A stretch of DNA of 64,000 nt from Paracoccus xiamenensis (GCF_011308835.1 NZ_JAAOHY010000001.1:1302001-1366000), one strand, 5' to 3'; shown: positions 45,333 to 55,057, counted from the stretch's first letter. Notes: a model not told the origin generated them from the sequence alone. Program-made: numbers and translations.

Positions 45333-48300
45333 TCATTCCAGCTCGATCAGCAGATCCTTGGCGTCGATCTGCTGCCCCGGCGCGACATGAACCGCCTTCA
45401 CGACGCCTTCGCGGTCAGCGTGAATTGCGGTTTCCATCTTCATCGCCTCGATCGTCAGCAGCAAATCGCCCGGATTGACCTTCTGCCCCTGCTGGGCAGC
45501 CACCGTGGCCACCACGCCCGGCATCGGTGCGCCGACATGGCTCGCATTCGCAGGGTCGGCCTTCGGACGCGCCATCGCCTGCGCACCCTCCGCACGGTTT
45601 GGCACCCGGATATTGCGCGGTTGGCCGTTCAGCTCGAAAAAGGCCTTCACCTCGCCCTTTTCATCGGTCTCGCCCAGTGCCTGCAGGCGGATTTCCAATG
45701 TCTTTCCGGGGTCGATCTCGACGCTGATCTGGTCGCCGGCCTGCATCCCATAAAAGAAGTTCCGCGTCGGCAGCGTTCGCACCGGACCGTAGATCCTGTG
45801 CCGTCCCATGTAATCCAGGAAGACCTTCGGATACATCAGATACCCATTCAGATCCTCGTCATCGACCGATTTGCCATCCAGCTGCTTCGACAGATCGGCG
45901 CGCGTCGCCTCAAGATCGACCGGCGCCATCGTGGCACCGGGACGGGTCAGCATCGCGGCCTCTCCCTTCAGCACCTTCTTTTGCAGGGCCTCCGGCCAGC
46001 CGCCGGGGGGCTGCCCCAGATTGCCGCGCATCATGTCGACGACGCTGTCGGGGAAGGCAACCTCGACGGCCGGGTCCTCGACCTGTGCGCGGGTCAGCCC
46101 TTGGCTGACCATCATCAGCGCCATGTCGCCCACGACCTTGGAGGACGGCGTGACCTTTACGATATCGCCGAACATCTGGTTGGCGTCGGCATAAGCCTGC
46201 GCCACCTCGTGCCAGCGATCCTCCAGCCCGAGGCTGCGCGCTTGCGCCTTGAGGTTGGTGAACTGTCCGCCCGGCATTTCGTGCAGATAGACCTCGGAAG
46301 CCGGTGCCTGAAGCCCGGATTCGAAGGCCGCGTAGTCTTCGCGGACCTGCTCCCAATAATTGGAAATCTCGCGGATCGCGCCAACATCCAGGCCGGTGTC
46401 GCGGTCGGTCCGCGCCAGCGCCTCGACGATCGAGCCCAGCGTCGGCTGCGAGGTATTGCCCGACAGCGCATCCATCGCGCCATCGACAATGTCGACGCCG
46501 GCTGCAGCGGCCGCCAGATAGGTCGCGCCGCCCATGCCGGACGTGTCATGCGTGTGGAAATGGATCGGCAGCCCGACCTCGTCCTTCAGCGCCTTGACCA
46601 GCACGCTGGCGGCAGCAGGTTTCAGCAGACCCGCCATATCCTTCAGCCCGATGATATGCGCGCCCGCATCCCGCAGATCTTTCCCCATAGAAACATAGTA
46701 TTGCAGGTCATACTTCGCACGATCCGGATCGAGGATATCGCCGGTATAGCAGATCGCCGCCTCGCAGATCTTGCCGCTGTCGACCACCGCGTCCATGGCG
46801 ACGCGCATATTCTCGACCCAGTTCAGGCTGTCAAAGACGCGGAAGACGTCGATGCCGGTTTCTGCCGCCTGCTTCACAAAGGCCTGCACCACGTTGTCGG
46901 GATAGTTGGTATAACCCACCCCGTTCGAGGCGCGCAGCAGCATCTGCGTCAGCAGGTTCGGCATCGCCTCGCGGATGTTACGCAGCCGCTGCCACGGGCA
47001 TTCCTGCAAGAAGCGATAGGCCACGTCAAAGGTCGCGCCACCCCAGCATTCGACGCTGAACAGTTGCGGCAGGTTGGCGGCATAGGCCGGCGCCACGCGG
47101 ATCATGTCGATGGACCGCATCCGCGTCGCCAGCAGCGACTGATGGCCGTCGCGCATCGCCGTATCGGTCAGCAGCAGCCGCTGCTGCGCGCCGACCCAAT
47201 CGGCCACCGCCTGCGCGCCTTTTTCCTCCAGCAGCTGGCGGGTTCCGGCGGGCGGCGGCGATACGTGCGCTTGCGGCGCGACCGGCGGGCGCGCTTCCGC
47301 CGGGGGGGCGGCGCGGCCGGCGGTTTCAGGATGCCCGTTGACGGAGATATCAGCCAGATAGGTCAGGATCTTCGTCGCCCGGTCCTGACGCGCGCGGAAC
47401 TCGAACAGGTCCGGCGTCGTGTCGATGAACTTCGTCGTATAGGTGTTGTCGAGGAAGGTCGGGTGCTTCAGCAGGTTGATGACGAAATCGATATTGGTGC
47501 TGACGCCGCGCACGCGGAATTCGCGCAGGGCCCGGTCCATCCGCCGGATCGCCTGTTCAGGCGTCTGCGCCCAGGCGGTCACCTTCACCAACAGCGAATC
47601 GTAATAGCGCGTGATGACCCCGCCGGAATAGGCGGTGCCGCCGTCCAGGCGGATCCCCATGCCCGTCGCGCTGCGATAGGCGGTGATGCGGCCGTAATCG
47701 GGGATGAAGTTGTTCTGCGGGTCTTCGGTCGTGACCCGGCACTGAACGGCATGGCCGGACAGCGTGACATGGGCCTGGTCGGGGGTGCCGGTGGCCTCGG
47801 CCAGCGTCGCGCCTTCGGCGATGCGGATCTGGGCCTGCACGATGTCGATGCCGGTCACTTCCTCGGTGACGGTATGTTCGACCTGAATGCGCGGATTCAC
47901 CTCGATGAAGTAGAAATTGCCGCTGTCCATATCCATCAGGAACTCGACCGTGCCGGCGTTCTGATAGCCGACAGCGCGGCCGATCTTCAGCGCCAGTTCG
48001 CAGACCTCGTTGCGCTGTTCGTCATCAAGGTAAGGCGCGGGCGCACGTTCGACGACCTTCTGGTTGCGGCGCTGCACGGTGCAGTCGCGTTCATACAGGT
48101 GATAGAGATCGCCGTGCAGGTCACCCAGCAGCTGCACCTCGACATGGCGGGCGCGCAGGATCATCTTTTCCAGATAGCCCTCGCCATTGCCGAAAGCGGC
48201 CTCGGCCTCGCGCCGGCCTTCGCGGACCTTTTCGGCCAGCTCGTCCGGGCTGTTGATCGGGCGCATCCCGCGCCCGCCGCCGCCCCAGCTGGCTTTCAGC

Positions 48301-48776
48301 ATCAGGGGATAGCCGATCTCGGCGGCCTCGGCGCGGATGGCGTCGAAATCGTCGCCCAGAACCTCGGTCGCGGGAATGACGGGGACGCCGGCCTCGATGG
48401 CAACGCGCCGCGCACTGGCCTTGTCGCCAAGTGCCCGCATGGTTTCGGCCTTGGGACCGATGAAGATGATGCCTTCGCGCGCGCAGGCGTCGACCAGTTC
48501 CGGGTTTTCCGACAGCAGACCATAGCCTGGATGGATCGCGTCGGCGCCCGACTCCTTGGCCACACGGATAATTTCGGGGATGGAGAGATAGGCGGCCACG
48601 GGCCCGAGGCCTTCGCCGATCCGGTAGGCCTCATCCGCCTTGAAACGATGCAGGCCCAGCTTGTCTTCTTCGGCATAGACGGCAACGGTCTTCTTGCCGA
48701 GTTCGTTGGCAGCACGCATGACGCGGATTGCGATTTCACCACGATTGGCGATCAGGATCTTGCGGATGTCGCGCAT
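45333..48776 (-). CDS. pyc: Pyruvate carboxylase
   Basis: A 1147-residue biotin enzyme turning pyruvate, bicarbonate and ATP into oxaloacetate. Order: biotin carboxylase (KILIANRGEIAIRV, HPGYGLLSENPE, KASWGGGGRGMR, FIEVNPRIQVEHTVTEEVTG), then the metal-dependent carboxyltransferase (DTAMRDGHQSLLATRMR, HFHTHDTSGMGGATYL), then the C-terminal biotin lysine in IEAMKMETAI. The start at 48776 is the conserved MRDIRKILIAN with GGGGGA before it. The region from residue about 490 to 530 is a Pro/Ala-rich linker. A promoter sits 33-60 bases upstream. It replenishes the citric acid cycle and stands as a single gene. Confidence 0.97.
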   Translation of the reverse strand: MRDIRKILIANRGEIAIRVMRAANELGKKTVAVYAEEDKLGLHRFKADEAYRIGEGLGPVAAYLSIPEIIRVAKESGADAIHPGYGLLSENPELVDACAREGIIFIGPKAETMRALGDKASARRVAIEAGVPVIPATEVLGDDFDAIRAEAAEIGYPLMLKASWGGGGRGMRPINSPDELAEKVREGRREAEAAFGNGEGYLEKMILRARHVEVQLLGDLHGDLYHLYERDCTVQRRNQKVVERAPAPYLDDEQRNEVCELALKIGRAVGYQNAGTVEFLMDMDSGNFYFIEVNPRIQVEHTVTEEVTGIDIVQAQIRIAEGATLAEATGTPDQAHVTLSGHAVQCRVTTEDPQNNFIPDYGRITAYRSATGMGIRLDGGTAYSGGVITRYYDSLLVKVTAWAQTPEQAIRRMDRALREFRVRGVSTNIDFVINLLKHPTFLDNTYTTKFIDTTPDLFEFRARQDRATKILTYLADISVNGHPETAGRAAPPAEARPPVAPQAHVSPPPAGTRQLLEEKGAQAVADWVGAQQRLLLTDTAMRDGHQSLLATRMRSIDMIRVAPAYAANLPQLFSVECWGGATFDVAYRFLQECPWQRLRNIREAMPNLLTQMLLRASNGVGYTNYPDNVVQAFVKQAAETGIDVFRVFDSLNWVENMRVAMDAVVDSGKICEAAICYTGDILDPDRAKYDLQYYVSMGKDLRDAGAHIIGLKDMAGLLKPAAASVLVKALKDEVGLPIHFHTHDTSGMGGATYLAAAAAGVDIVDGAMDALSGNTSQPTLGSIVEALARTDRDTGLDVGAIREISNYWEQVREDYAAFESGLQAPASEVYLHEMPGGQFTNLKAQARSLGLEDRWHEVAQAYADANQMFGDIVKVTPSSKVVGDMALMMVSQGLTRAQVEDPAVEVAFPDSVVDMMRGNLGQPPGGWPEALQKKVLKGEAAMLTRPGATMAPVDLEATRADLSKQLDGKSVDDEDLNGYLMYPKVFLDYMGRHRIYGPVRTLPTRNFFYGMQAGDQISVEIDPGKTLEIRLQALGETDEKGEVKAFFELNGQPRNIRVPNRAEGAQAMARPKADPANASHVGAPMPGVVATVAAQQGQKVNPGDLLLTIEAMKMETAIHADREGVVKAVHVAPGQQIDAKDLLIELE

Positions 48777-48808
48777 GGCGTCCCCCAAAGTTTCTGCAGC
48801 TGCGAAGA

Positions 48809-48836
48809 ACATTACCCATCGCAAAAGACTTGTAAA
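48809..48836 (-). promoter_or_regulatory. Probable sigma-70 promoter of pyc
   Basis: On the minus strand TTTACA (48831-48836) and TAATGT (48809-48814) are separated by 16 bases, 33 bases before the pyc start. Both boxes are close to consensus, in an A/T-rich patch that stands out locally. Confidence 0.5.
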
Positions 48837-48873
48837 CGCGTGATGACACAGACGGCGCCGCCATAGGCCAGCC

Positions 48874-49659
48874 CTATGCCGCCAGCTCCACCCAGACCGG
48901 CACGTGATCCGAAGGCTTTTCGCCGGCGCGTGCCTCGCGATCCACACCGGTTTCGCAAACAAGATCAGCAGCCTGAGGGGATAACATCAGGTGATCAATG
49001 CGGATCCCGTTGTCGCGCTGCCAGGCACCAGCCTGATAGTCCCAGAAAGTGAAGGGCCCGCGTTGGCCGAACGGATCCGAATCGCGCAGGGCATCGGTCC
49101 AGCCCTGCGCTGCAATGCGGCGAAACGCTGCCCGGCTGGCTGGCAGGAACAGCGCGTCATCGACCCATTGGCCGGGGCTGGCCGCATCGCGCGGTTCGGG
49201 GATGATGTTATAATCCCCCAGCATGACCACCGGCATTTCGCTGGCCAGCAATTCGGCTGCACGGATCCGCAGGCGTTCCATCCAGGCGAGCTTATAGTCG
49301 TATTTGGGCCCCGGTGCCGGGTTGCCATTGGGCAGGTACAGCCCGGCGATACGGACGGCGCGGTCCCCCACCACGGTCGCCTCGATATAGCGGGCCTGTT
49401 CGTCCTCGTCGTCGCCGGGAAGGCCGCGCGTCACGTCCTCCAGCGGCAGTTTCGACAGGATGGCCACGCCGTTGAACCCCTTCTGGCCGTGGGTTTCGAC
49501 ATTATAGCCGAGATCCTCGATCAGCTGGACGGGAAAGCCCTCGTCCACGGTTTTGATTTCCTGCAGCACGGCCAGATCGGGCTGGGCCTCCTGCAACCAT
49601 GCTTGCAGCGCCTCGATCCGAGCCTTGACGCCATTGATGTTAAAGCTTGCGATTTTCAT
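48874..49659 (-). CDS. xthA: Exodeoxyribonuclease III
   Basis: A 261-residue AP endonuclease and 3' exonuclease for base-excision repair. Family motifs: KIASFNINGVKAR, the metal Glu in LAVLQEIKT, LYLPNGNP, the catalytic LGDYNIIPEPRD, and the C-terminal IDHLMLSPQ with DHVPVWVEL. The start at 49659 gives the conserved MKIASFNING; the longer frame is not conserved. It lies 97 bases upstream of pyc on the same strand, but pyc seems to have its own promoter. It is divergent from a small secreted protein. Confidence 0.95.
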   Translation of the reverse strand: MKIASFNINGVKARIEALQAWLQEAQPDLAVLQEIKTVDEGFPVQLIEDLGYNVETHGQKGFNGVAILSKLPLEDVTRGLPGDDEDEQARYIEATVVGDRAVRIAGLYLPNGNPAPGPKYDYKLAWMERLRIRAAELLASEMPVVMLGDYNIIPEPRDAASPGQWVDDALFLPASRAAFRRIAAQGWTDALRDSDPFGQRGPFTFWDYQAGAWQRDNGIRIDHLMLSPQAADLVCETGVDREARAGEKPSDHVPVWVELAA

Positions 49660-49883
49660 GGCCGCATCATGTGCTGGACGGGTCAGTTTGGCAAGGCAAG
49701 GGCATCGCAGCAGGCGCTTGCCCATCACGATAAAGGGGGCAATTTGGGCAATGATCGCCAAGACCAGCAACTGATCCGATCCTGCGCGAATGGCTGCGTC
49801 TCAAATCGAGATGGTCGGGATAACGGCAATTTGCGGCGACAGCCCCTCCTGCGCTCGTTACTGTGTTGCGAGGAAGGGGTTTC

Positions 49884-50618
49884 ATGCGCCACGCAGTCAT
49901 ACTTCTTGCGCTGCTTCTGACCGCGGCCCCGGCTGCGGCCGAGGAACCGCCGCGCGTCGGGCTGATGTGGAAGCGGACCGACCTGCCGGCGACCCTGCCG
50001 CTGCAAGTGCAAGCCCCGCCCGGGCAGGATCACGTGGTGTTTCTGCACCCCGCGGATGGCGGCGACGCGATCATGGCGGGTTACGTTCAAGGCGGCGCGT
50101 TCTTTCGGCTGCTGGTACCACCGGGCGAATGGCGGATCCGGCTGGCTTCGGGCACGGACTGGCAGGGTGACGAGGCGCTGTTCGGTCCTAAGACCGAATG
50201 GCAGGAACTGCCCGAACCGCTGCGCTTTGCCGCCGGAAGTTCCCGGCTGAACGGCCATATCCTCAGGCTGGATGACAGCAACATCCAAGCCGCCCCACAG
50301 GCGATCTGCCGTCTGCCCAGCTGGCACAGGGGCGTTTTCGATGAAGACGACCCGGTCGGCCGCCAGCCACGCGAACCTCAGCCGCTTGAACCGCGCGAAA
50401 CGCAATCGCAGCAACCGCGCGAGCCGAAGCAGCTGGAACTGCGCGCCCCGCAATCCCCGCATCCGCGCAAGCTGCAGCCCCTGCGCCCGCCAGAGCCACC
50501 GCCCGCGCAAACACAACCCCGGCCACGCTATGCCGAACCGTCACGGCCGAATATTCACCAGCCGCCGCTCAGCTATCCTGACCGGCGGTTGCGCCTGCGC
50601 TCGGTGATCTGCGACTAG
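49884..50618 (+). CDS. Secreted protein with a proline-rich repeat tail, unknown function
   Basis: A 244-residue exported protein that I do not recognise. The ATG at 49884 has AGGAAGGGG before it and begins a signal peptide (MRHAVILLALLLTAAPAAA). The middle (25-150) looks like one beta domain. The tail has three degenerate 16-residue repeats at 161-176, 177-192 and 193-208, each beginning QPREP, QPREP or HPRKL, followed by more proline. Such a tail suggests a stiff spacer or a cell-wall contact. Its TAG stop overlaps the TAG of the convergent erpA-like gene in the shared CTAG, so the two genes have no gap. Confidence 0.75.
   Translation: MRHAVILLALLLTAAPAAAEEPPRVGLMWKRTDLPATLPLQVQAPPGQDHVVFLHPADGGDAIMAGYVQGGAFFRLLVPPGEWRIRLASGTDWQGDEALFGPKTEWQELPEPLRFAAGSSRLNGHILRLDDSNIQAAPQAICRLPSWHRGVFDEDDPVGRQPREPQPLEPRETQSQQPREPKQLELRAPQSPHPRKLQPLRPPEPPPAQTQPRPRYAEPSRPNIHQPPLSYPDRRLRLRSVICD
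50364..50507 (+). repeat. Three degenerate 48-base in-frame repeats
   Basis: Three consecutive 48-base units encode the 16-residue Pro/Arg/Glu/Gln repeats in the secreted protein. The first two are the most alike (QPREPQPLEPRETQSQ and QPREPKQLELRAPQSP). Confidence 0.6.
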
Positions 50619-50941
50619 ATCGAGAAGGAGGTCCCGCAGCCGCAGGAAGACGCGGCATTGGGATTTTCGATGGTAAAGCGGGCGCCGATCAGTTCATCCG
50701 CGAAGTCGATCGTGGCCCCGGCCAGAAACGGCAGTGAGATCGGATCGACCAACACCCGCTGGCCCTGACCTTCAAGGATCAGGTCGTCATCGGCGGGCGC
50801 ATCCATGCGGATGTCGTATTGAAAGCCGGAACAGCCGCCGCCTTCGACCGCGACCCGCAAAGCCTGCGGGGCATCGGCGCCGTCATTGATTTCGGCCAGC
50901 CGCGCAAAGGCGCGTTCGGTCACCATGGGGGGGAGGTTCAT
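50615..50941 (-). CDS. erpA: A-type iron-sulfur carrier (ErpA/IscA family)
   Basis: A 108-residue HesB-fold protein that inserts iron-sulfur clusters into apoproteins. The three cluster cysteines are Cys37 (EGGGCSGF), Cys100 and Cys102 (SSCGCGTSF). The ATG at 50941 is the family start. It diverges from the dGTPase gene with 69 bases between them. The ErpA-versus-IscA naming rests on lack of nearby isc/suf genes and is tentative. Confidence 0.9.
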   Translation of the reverse strand: MNLPPMVTERAFARLAEINDGADAPQALRVAVEGGGCSGFQYDIRMDAPADDDLILEGQGQRVLVDPISLPFLAGATIDFADELIGARFTIENPNAASSCGCGTSFSI

Positions 50942-51010
50942 GGGGCGTTCCCGTTTCGCTTGTCCTTCGGCGAATATAGGGTCGCGACCGACACCCTGCA
51001 AGGAACCCGC

Positions 51011-52165
51011 ATGACCGCGCCCTATGCCTGCCAGCCCCAAGACAGCCGCGGAAGGCTGTATCCCGAAAGCCTGTCCAGCTTTCGCTCGCCATGGCAGCGC
51101 GACCGTGACCGGATCATCCATTCCTCGGCCTTTCGCCGCTTGAAGCACAAGACCCAGGTTTTCGTCGAACAGGAAGGCGACGCCTATCGCGGCGATTATT
51201 TCCGCACCCGCCTGACCCACACGATCGAGGTGGCCCAGGTCGCCCGCACCATCGCTGGTACGCTTGGCCTGAACACCGATCTGGCCGAGACCGTCGCCCT
51301 GGCCCACGATCTTGGCCATCCGCCCTTTGGCCATACGGGCGAGGACGCGCTGGCGCTTCTGATGGCCCCCTATGGCGGCTTTGACCATAACGCGCAGGCG
51401 TTGCGGATCGTCACCCGGCTGGAACGCCATTACGCGGGCTTCGACGGGCTGAACCTGACATGGGAAGCGTTAGAGGGCATCGCCAAGCATAACGGCCCGG
51501 TCGAGGCGCCCTACCCCTACGCATTGGCCGAGGTCAACGCCCAGTGGGATCTGGAGCTGCAGACCAATGCCAGCGCCGAGGCGCAGGTCGCGGCAGTGGC
51601 CGATGACATCGCCTATAACCACCATGACCTGCATGACGGGCTGCGCGCCGATCTGTTCACCGAGGCCGATCTGGCCGAACTGCCCGTCGTCGGCCCCGCC
51701 TTCGCCGAGGTCGACGAAAAACATCCCGGCCTTGACCCCGACCGCCGCCGGCACGAAGCGCTGCGCCGCGTCTTCGGCGTCATGGTCGAAGACGTCATCG
51801 CCGTGGCGCAGAACCGCCTGACCGCGCTGCAACCCAAATCCGTGGACGAGATCCGCGCGATGGAGGGGCCGATCATTCGCTTCTCCAAGCCGCTGTATCA
51901 GAACCTGAAGGCGATCAAGTCCTTCCTGTTCACCCGCATGTATCGCGCGCCCTCCGTCGTGGATGAACGCAAGCTGGTCACGGGGATGCTGAATGATCTG
52001 TTTCCGCTGTTCATGTCGAACCCGGAAATGTTGCCCGAACATTGGCGTCCCGGCGCGTTCGCGGCCTCGGAAACCGAACGCGCGCGGATCGTGCTGGATT
52101 ATGTCGCCGGCATGACCGACCGCTATGCCATGGCGGAATGGGAAAGGCTTTGCGCCCAGGGCTGA
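51011..52165 (+). CDS. dgt: Deoxyguanosinetriphosphate triphosphohydrolase-like protein
   Basis: A 384-residue HD-domain dNTP triphosphohydrolase. The metal site is His in RLTHTIEVAQVAR, His-Asp in ALAHDLGHPPFGHTGE, and the later Asp in AAVADDIAYNHHDLHDGL. SAFRRLKHKTQVF is the family's N-terminal block. The start ATG at 51011 gives MTAPYACQ; the open frame before it runs through the erpA gene. It balances dNTP pools or limits foreign DNA replication by hydrolysing dNTPs to nucleosides. Confidence 0.94.
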   Translation: MTAPYACQPQDSRGRLYPESLSSFRSPWQRDRDRIIHSSAFRRLKHKTQVFVEQEGDAYRGDYFRTRLTHTIEVAQVARTIAGTLGLNTDLAETVALAHDLGHPPFGHTGEDALALLMAPYGGFDHNAQALRIVTRLERHYAGFDGLNLTWEALEGIAKHNGPVEAPYPYALAEVNAQWDLELQTNASAEAQVAAVADDIAYNHHDLHDGLRADLFTEADLAELPVVGPAFAEVDEKHPGLDPDRRRHEALRRVFGVMVEDVIAVAQNRLTALQPKSVDEIRAMEGPIIRFSKPLYQNLKAIKSFLFTRMYRAPSVVDERKLVTGMLNDLFPLFMSNPEMLPEHWRPGAFAASETERARIVLDYVAGMTDRYAMAEWERLCAQG

Positions 52166-52200
52166 GGCCCCCGCGCAAAGCCAGTTTTCACGCGCGCAGA

Positions 52201-52686
52201 TTAGTGCCCGGCATGAGGGTCGGCCTCGCCCTCGGCGGGGACGGCGCCTTCGGGCGCGTCCATGCCTTCGCGCGGGGTCGGCTTGTATTCGGGATCGTTC
52301 TTCTCCAGCCAGCCCTGCATGAAGGCAATCTCTGCCTCTTGCGCGGCAATGACTTCCTCGGCCAGCTTCTTCACCTCGGGATCGTCGCCCTGTTCCAGCG
52401 CGATCCGCGCCATGGCCACCGCGCCCTGATGATGCGGGATCATGCCGCGGATGAAGTCGATATCAGCATCGCCCGAATAGGGGATCGCCATATCGTGGTG
52501 CATGGCATTCATCGCCTCGACATAGGCGACGGTCGAGGGCGTGGCACCTTCCGGTTCCCCCTGCATCTGCATCGGCGCGGCCGGGGCTTCGGCTGGTGCA
52601 TCACTTGCAGTCTGGGCGATTCCCATCCCCGCGACAGCCGTCAGCGCTGCGGCCAGTGTGGTCGAGGTCAGGCCGGTACGGTCCAT
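52201..52686 (-). CDS. DUF305 family exported protein
   Basis: A 161-residue exported helical protein. A signal-like N-terminus ends near GIAQTA, followed by an Ala/Pro-rich spacer. The DUF305 core has [35 protein letters not shown] in pieces (HHDM and MIPHHQGAV), rich in His and Met. Such proteins are often tied to copper handling, though not proven here. The start at 52686 follows AAAGGAAA. It ends in a His-rich tail (DPHAGH). It stands alone. Confidence 0.88.
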   Translation of the reverse strand: MDRTGLTSTTLAAALTAVAGMGIAQTASDAPAEAPAAPMQMQGEPEGATPSTVAYVEAMNAMHHDMAIPYSGDADIDFIRGMIPHHQGAVAMARIALEQGDDPEVKKLAEEVIAAQEAEIAFMQGWLEKNDPEYKPTPREGMDAPEGAVPAEGEADPHAGH

Positions 52687-52787
52687 GCTGTTTCCTTTCA
52701 CGGCAATTGCATCGGCCCCAACGCGACCCGGCCATCGCCGGTTCACCGGATCCGTGAAATCACCGCCCCAAGCACCGTTTGCGGTCG

Positions 52788-53705
52788 TCAGCGCAGGAAG
52801 ATCAACGCCATGCCGGCCACGGCAATCGCCGCACCCAGCCAGCTTGTGGCGCTTGGCCGCGCGCCGGTAACGATCCACAGCCCCGGCAGGATGAACACGG
52901 GCGACAGCGCCGACAGCGTCGACACGATCCCGACCTTGCCGCCCTGCAAGGCAAACAGCAGCAGCGACATGCCGATCGCCATGGCCAGTATCCCCGACCC
53001 GGCCAGCAGCGCGAACAGCCGCAGATCAAGCTTGCCCTGCGGTTTGACCTGGCGGATCGGCAGCGCCACCAGCACCGACAGGCAGACGGCCGCCGTCGCC
53101 ACCCGGATCAGGCTGGCCGCGAAGGGATCGACGCCCTGTTCCATCACCGGGCGCGCGATCAGCGAACCGGCGGCCTGCGCCAATGCCGCGATCAGCCCCA
53201 GCAGGATACCGATACTGACAGAGCCGCGCACGGCCTCGAAACTGTGGCTGCCGCTGCGGCCGGGCCGCCCCAGCACGGCCAGACCGACCCCCGACGCGCA
53301 CAGGAACACCCCCATCCATGCCGCAGCGCTGAGGCTTTCGCCCAACACCGCCCAGCCCAGAATAGCCGCAATCGGCGCATTCAGCGCGAACAGTGCCCCG
53401 GCACGGCGCGGCCCCAACCGGCTGACACTGCCAAACAGCAGCGTGTCACCCACGAATATCCCGACGATACCCGACAGAATCAGCGGCCAGACATGCGCCA
53501 CGGTCACGCCATGCCACATGCCGCCCAGCCAGACGATCAGCACCAGCACCAGCGTCGTGAAGACCTGCCGATAACAATTGAAGGCGAAGGTGCCCAGACG
53601 CTGCAACGGCGGGGCGACCATCAGCCCGGTCAGCGCCCAGCAAATCGCCGCGCCAATCGCCGCAAGCTCGTATATCGGCAAAACCATGTCTACCGCGTCC
53701 ATCAT
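52788..53705 (-). CDS. DMT-superfamily EamA-type transporter
   Basis: A 305-residue membrane protein with ten predicted helices in two EamA halves. The first repeat runs from [16 protein letters not shown] to [18 protein letters not shown], and the second ends with [18 protein letters not shown]. Members export metabolites, drugs or amino acids, or exchange sugar-nucleotides. It is divergent from osmC with 62 bases between. Confidence 0.9.
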   Translation of the reverse strand: MMDAVDMVLPIYELAAIGAAICWALTGLMVAPPLQRLGTFAFNCYRQVFTTLVLVLIVWLGGMWHGVTVAHVWPLILSGIVGIFVGDTLLFGSVSRLGPRRAGALFALNAPIAAILGWAVLGESLSAAAWMGVFLCASGVGLAVLGRPGRSGSHSFEAVRGSVSIGILLGLIAALAQAAGSLIARPVMEQGVDPFAASLIRVATAAVCLSVLVALPIRQVKPQGKLDLRLFALLAGSGILAMAIGMSLLLFALQGGKVGIVSTLSALSPVFILPGLWIVTGARPSATSWLGAAIAVAGMALIFLR

Positions 53706-53767
53706 TTCGCAAGTCGGTGAACCCGCACCCCTCGGGCGCGTTTATCTGGCAGATACAGGAGGACAAC

Positions 53768-54190
53768 ATGATTACCAAGACTGGTTCTGCTAAATGGCAA
53801 GGTGATCTGAAGACCGGAAAGGGCGAGGTTTCGACCCAATCGGGCGCGCTGTCGGCACAGCCCTACGGCTTTGCCACCCGCTTCGAAGATCAGCCCGGCA
53901 CCAACCCCGAAGAACTGATCGGCGCGGCGCACGCATCCTGCTTTTCGATGGCGCTGTCCAAGGCGCTTGGCGATGCGGGCGTGACTGATGTGACGATCGA
54001 AACGACCTCGGCCGTGTCGCTGGACAAGGAGGGCGAAGGGTTTGCGGTGAAGAAGGCGGCTCTGACCTCGACCGTGTCGGGCAATGGCGACCGGGCGGCC
54101 ATCGAACAGGCAGCGCAGGGTGCCAAGGACAATTGCCCGATCTCCAAGCTGCTGAACACAGAGATCACACTGGATCTGACCATCACATGA
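53768..54190 (+). CDS. OsmC family peroxiredoxin
   Basis: A 140-residue OsmC/Ohr-fold thiol peroxidase that reduces organic hydroperoxides. The two reactive cysteines are Cys58 in HASCFSMAL and Cys123 in DNCPISKLL. The ATG at 53768 has CAGGAGGA before it; the upstream frame is a shadow. Its stop overlaps the next start as ATGA, so it is coupled to a transglutaminase-like gene. Confidence 0.94.
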   Translation: MITKTGSAKWQGDLKTGKGEVSTQSGALSAQPYGFATRFEDQPGTNPEELIGAAHASCFSMALSKALGDAGVTDVTIETTSAVSLDKEGEGFAVKKAALTSTVSGNGDRAAIEQAAQGAKDNCPISKLLNTEITLDLTIT

Positions 54191-55041
54191 TGTACATCCG
54201 CTACGGTTTTGACATCACCATCGAAAGCGACGCACCGATCTCGATGCTGTTGCAGATGTCGGTCAGGCCCGAACGGCAGCTTGACCTGCTGGGGATCGAG
54301 GAGTTTTCCACGAACCCCGGCGTGCCCTATTCGACCTTTGTAGACGAGTTCGGGAATCACTGTCGAAGACTGTCCGCGCCCGGCGGTCTGTTCCGCATGC
54401 AGAAGACGGCGCTGATCACCGATAGCGGCCTGCCAGAGCCGGATTTCCCTGACGCGCAGGAAATGCCCATTCAGGCGTTGCCCGATGATGTGCTGCACTT
54501 CCTGCTGCCATCACGCTACTGCGATTCCGATCTGCTGATGCAGCCGGCATGGGATTTGTTCGGACAGATCCCGCCGGGTTGGGACCGGGTACAGGCGATC
54601 ATGGACTGGACCCATGACCACATCAAATTCAACTATCAGGATGCCGACGCGACCCGCACGGCCAAGGACGCGTTCGAACAGGGCAAGGGCGTTTGCCGCG
54701 ATTTCGCCCATCTGGCCATCGCCTTCTGCCGCGCGATGAATATCCCGGCGCGCTATGTCAACGGATATCTGGGCGATTTCGGCATCCCGGCGCCGCCGGA
54801 TCCAATGGACTTCGCGGCCTCGGTGCAGGTTTATCTGTCTGGTCGGTGGTGGGATTTCGATCCGCGCAACAATATCCGCCGGATCGGACGGCTGCCGGTT
54901 GGATACGGGCGCGATGCGACCGACGTGGCGTTGATTTCCAGCTTTGGCCAGCACCGTTTGGTGAATTTCACCGTCATCACAGATGAGGTGGATGCAGAGG
55001 GCAACATCATCCCTCCGATGAAAAAGGCGGCGGCGGAGTAA
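54187..55041 (+). CDS. Transglutaminase-like superfamily protein
   Basis: A 284-residue protein with an N-terminal beta domain (YIRYGFDITIES) and a transglutaminase-like core. The catalytic-type Cys lies in GKGVCRDFAHLAIAF and the Asp in RWWDFDPRNNIRRIG. The His expected in the HAWxEVYL motif is not there: this protein reads FAASVQVYL. Either another His serves or the protein is not a standard cysteine peptidase. The ATG at 54187 overlaps the osmC stop. A terminator for the opposite strand overlaps its last codons. Confidence 0.85.
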   Translation: MMYIRYGFDITIESDAPISMLLQMSVRPERQLDLLGIEEFSTNPGVPYSTFVDEFGNHCRRLSAPGGLFRMQKTALITDSGLPEPDFPDAQEMPIQALPDDVLHFLLPSRYCDSDLLMQPAWDLFGQIPPGWDRVQAIMDWTHDHIKFNYQDADATRTAKDAFEQGKGVCRDFAHLAIAFCRAMNIPARYVNGYLGDFGIPAPPDPMDFAASVQVYLSGRWWDFDPRNNIRRIGRLPVGYGRDATDVALISSFGQHRLVNFTVITDEVDAEGNIIPPMKKAAAE

Positions 55042-55052
55042 CCGCCACCGCC
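55021..55052 (-). terminator. Rho-independent terminator for the ALDH16 transcript
   Basis: Read on the minus strand, GGCGGTGGCGG (55052-55042) and CCGCCGCCGCC (55036-55026) pair with one mismatch around a five-base loop, followed by TTTTT (55025-55021). It begins six bases after the ALDH16 stop and lies within the end of the convergent transglutaminase gene. Confidence 0.75.
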
Positions 55053-55057
55053 CCCTA

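Noticed and set aside
45288-48866. A 1192-codon + strand ORF opposite pyruvate carboxylase
   Set aside because: It is antisense to a fully conserved enzyme and its translation is His/Arg/Gln-rich without any family.
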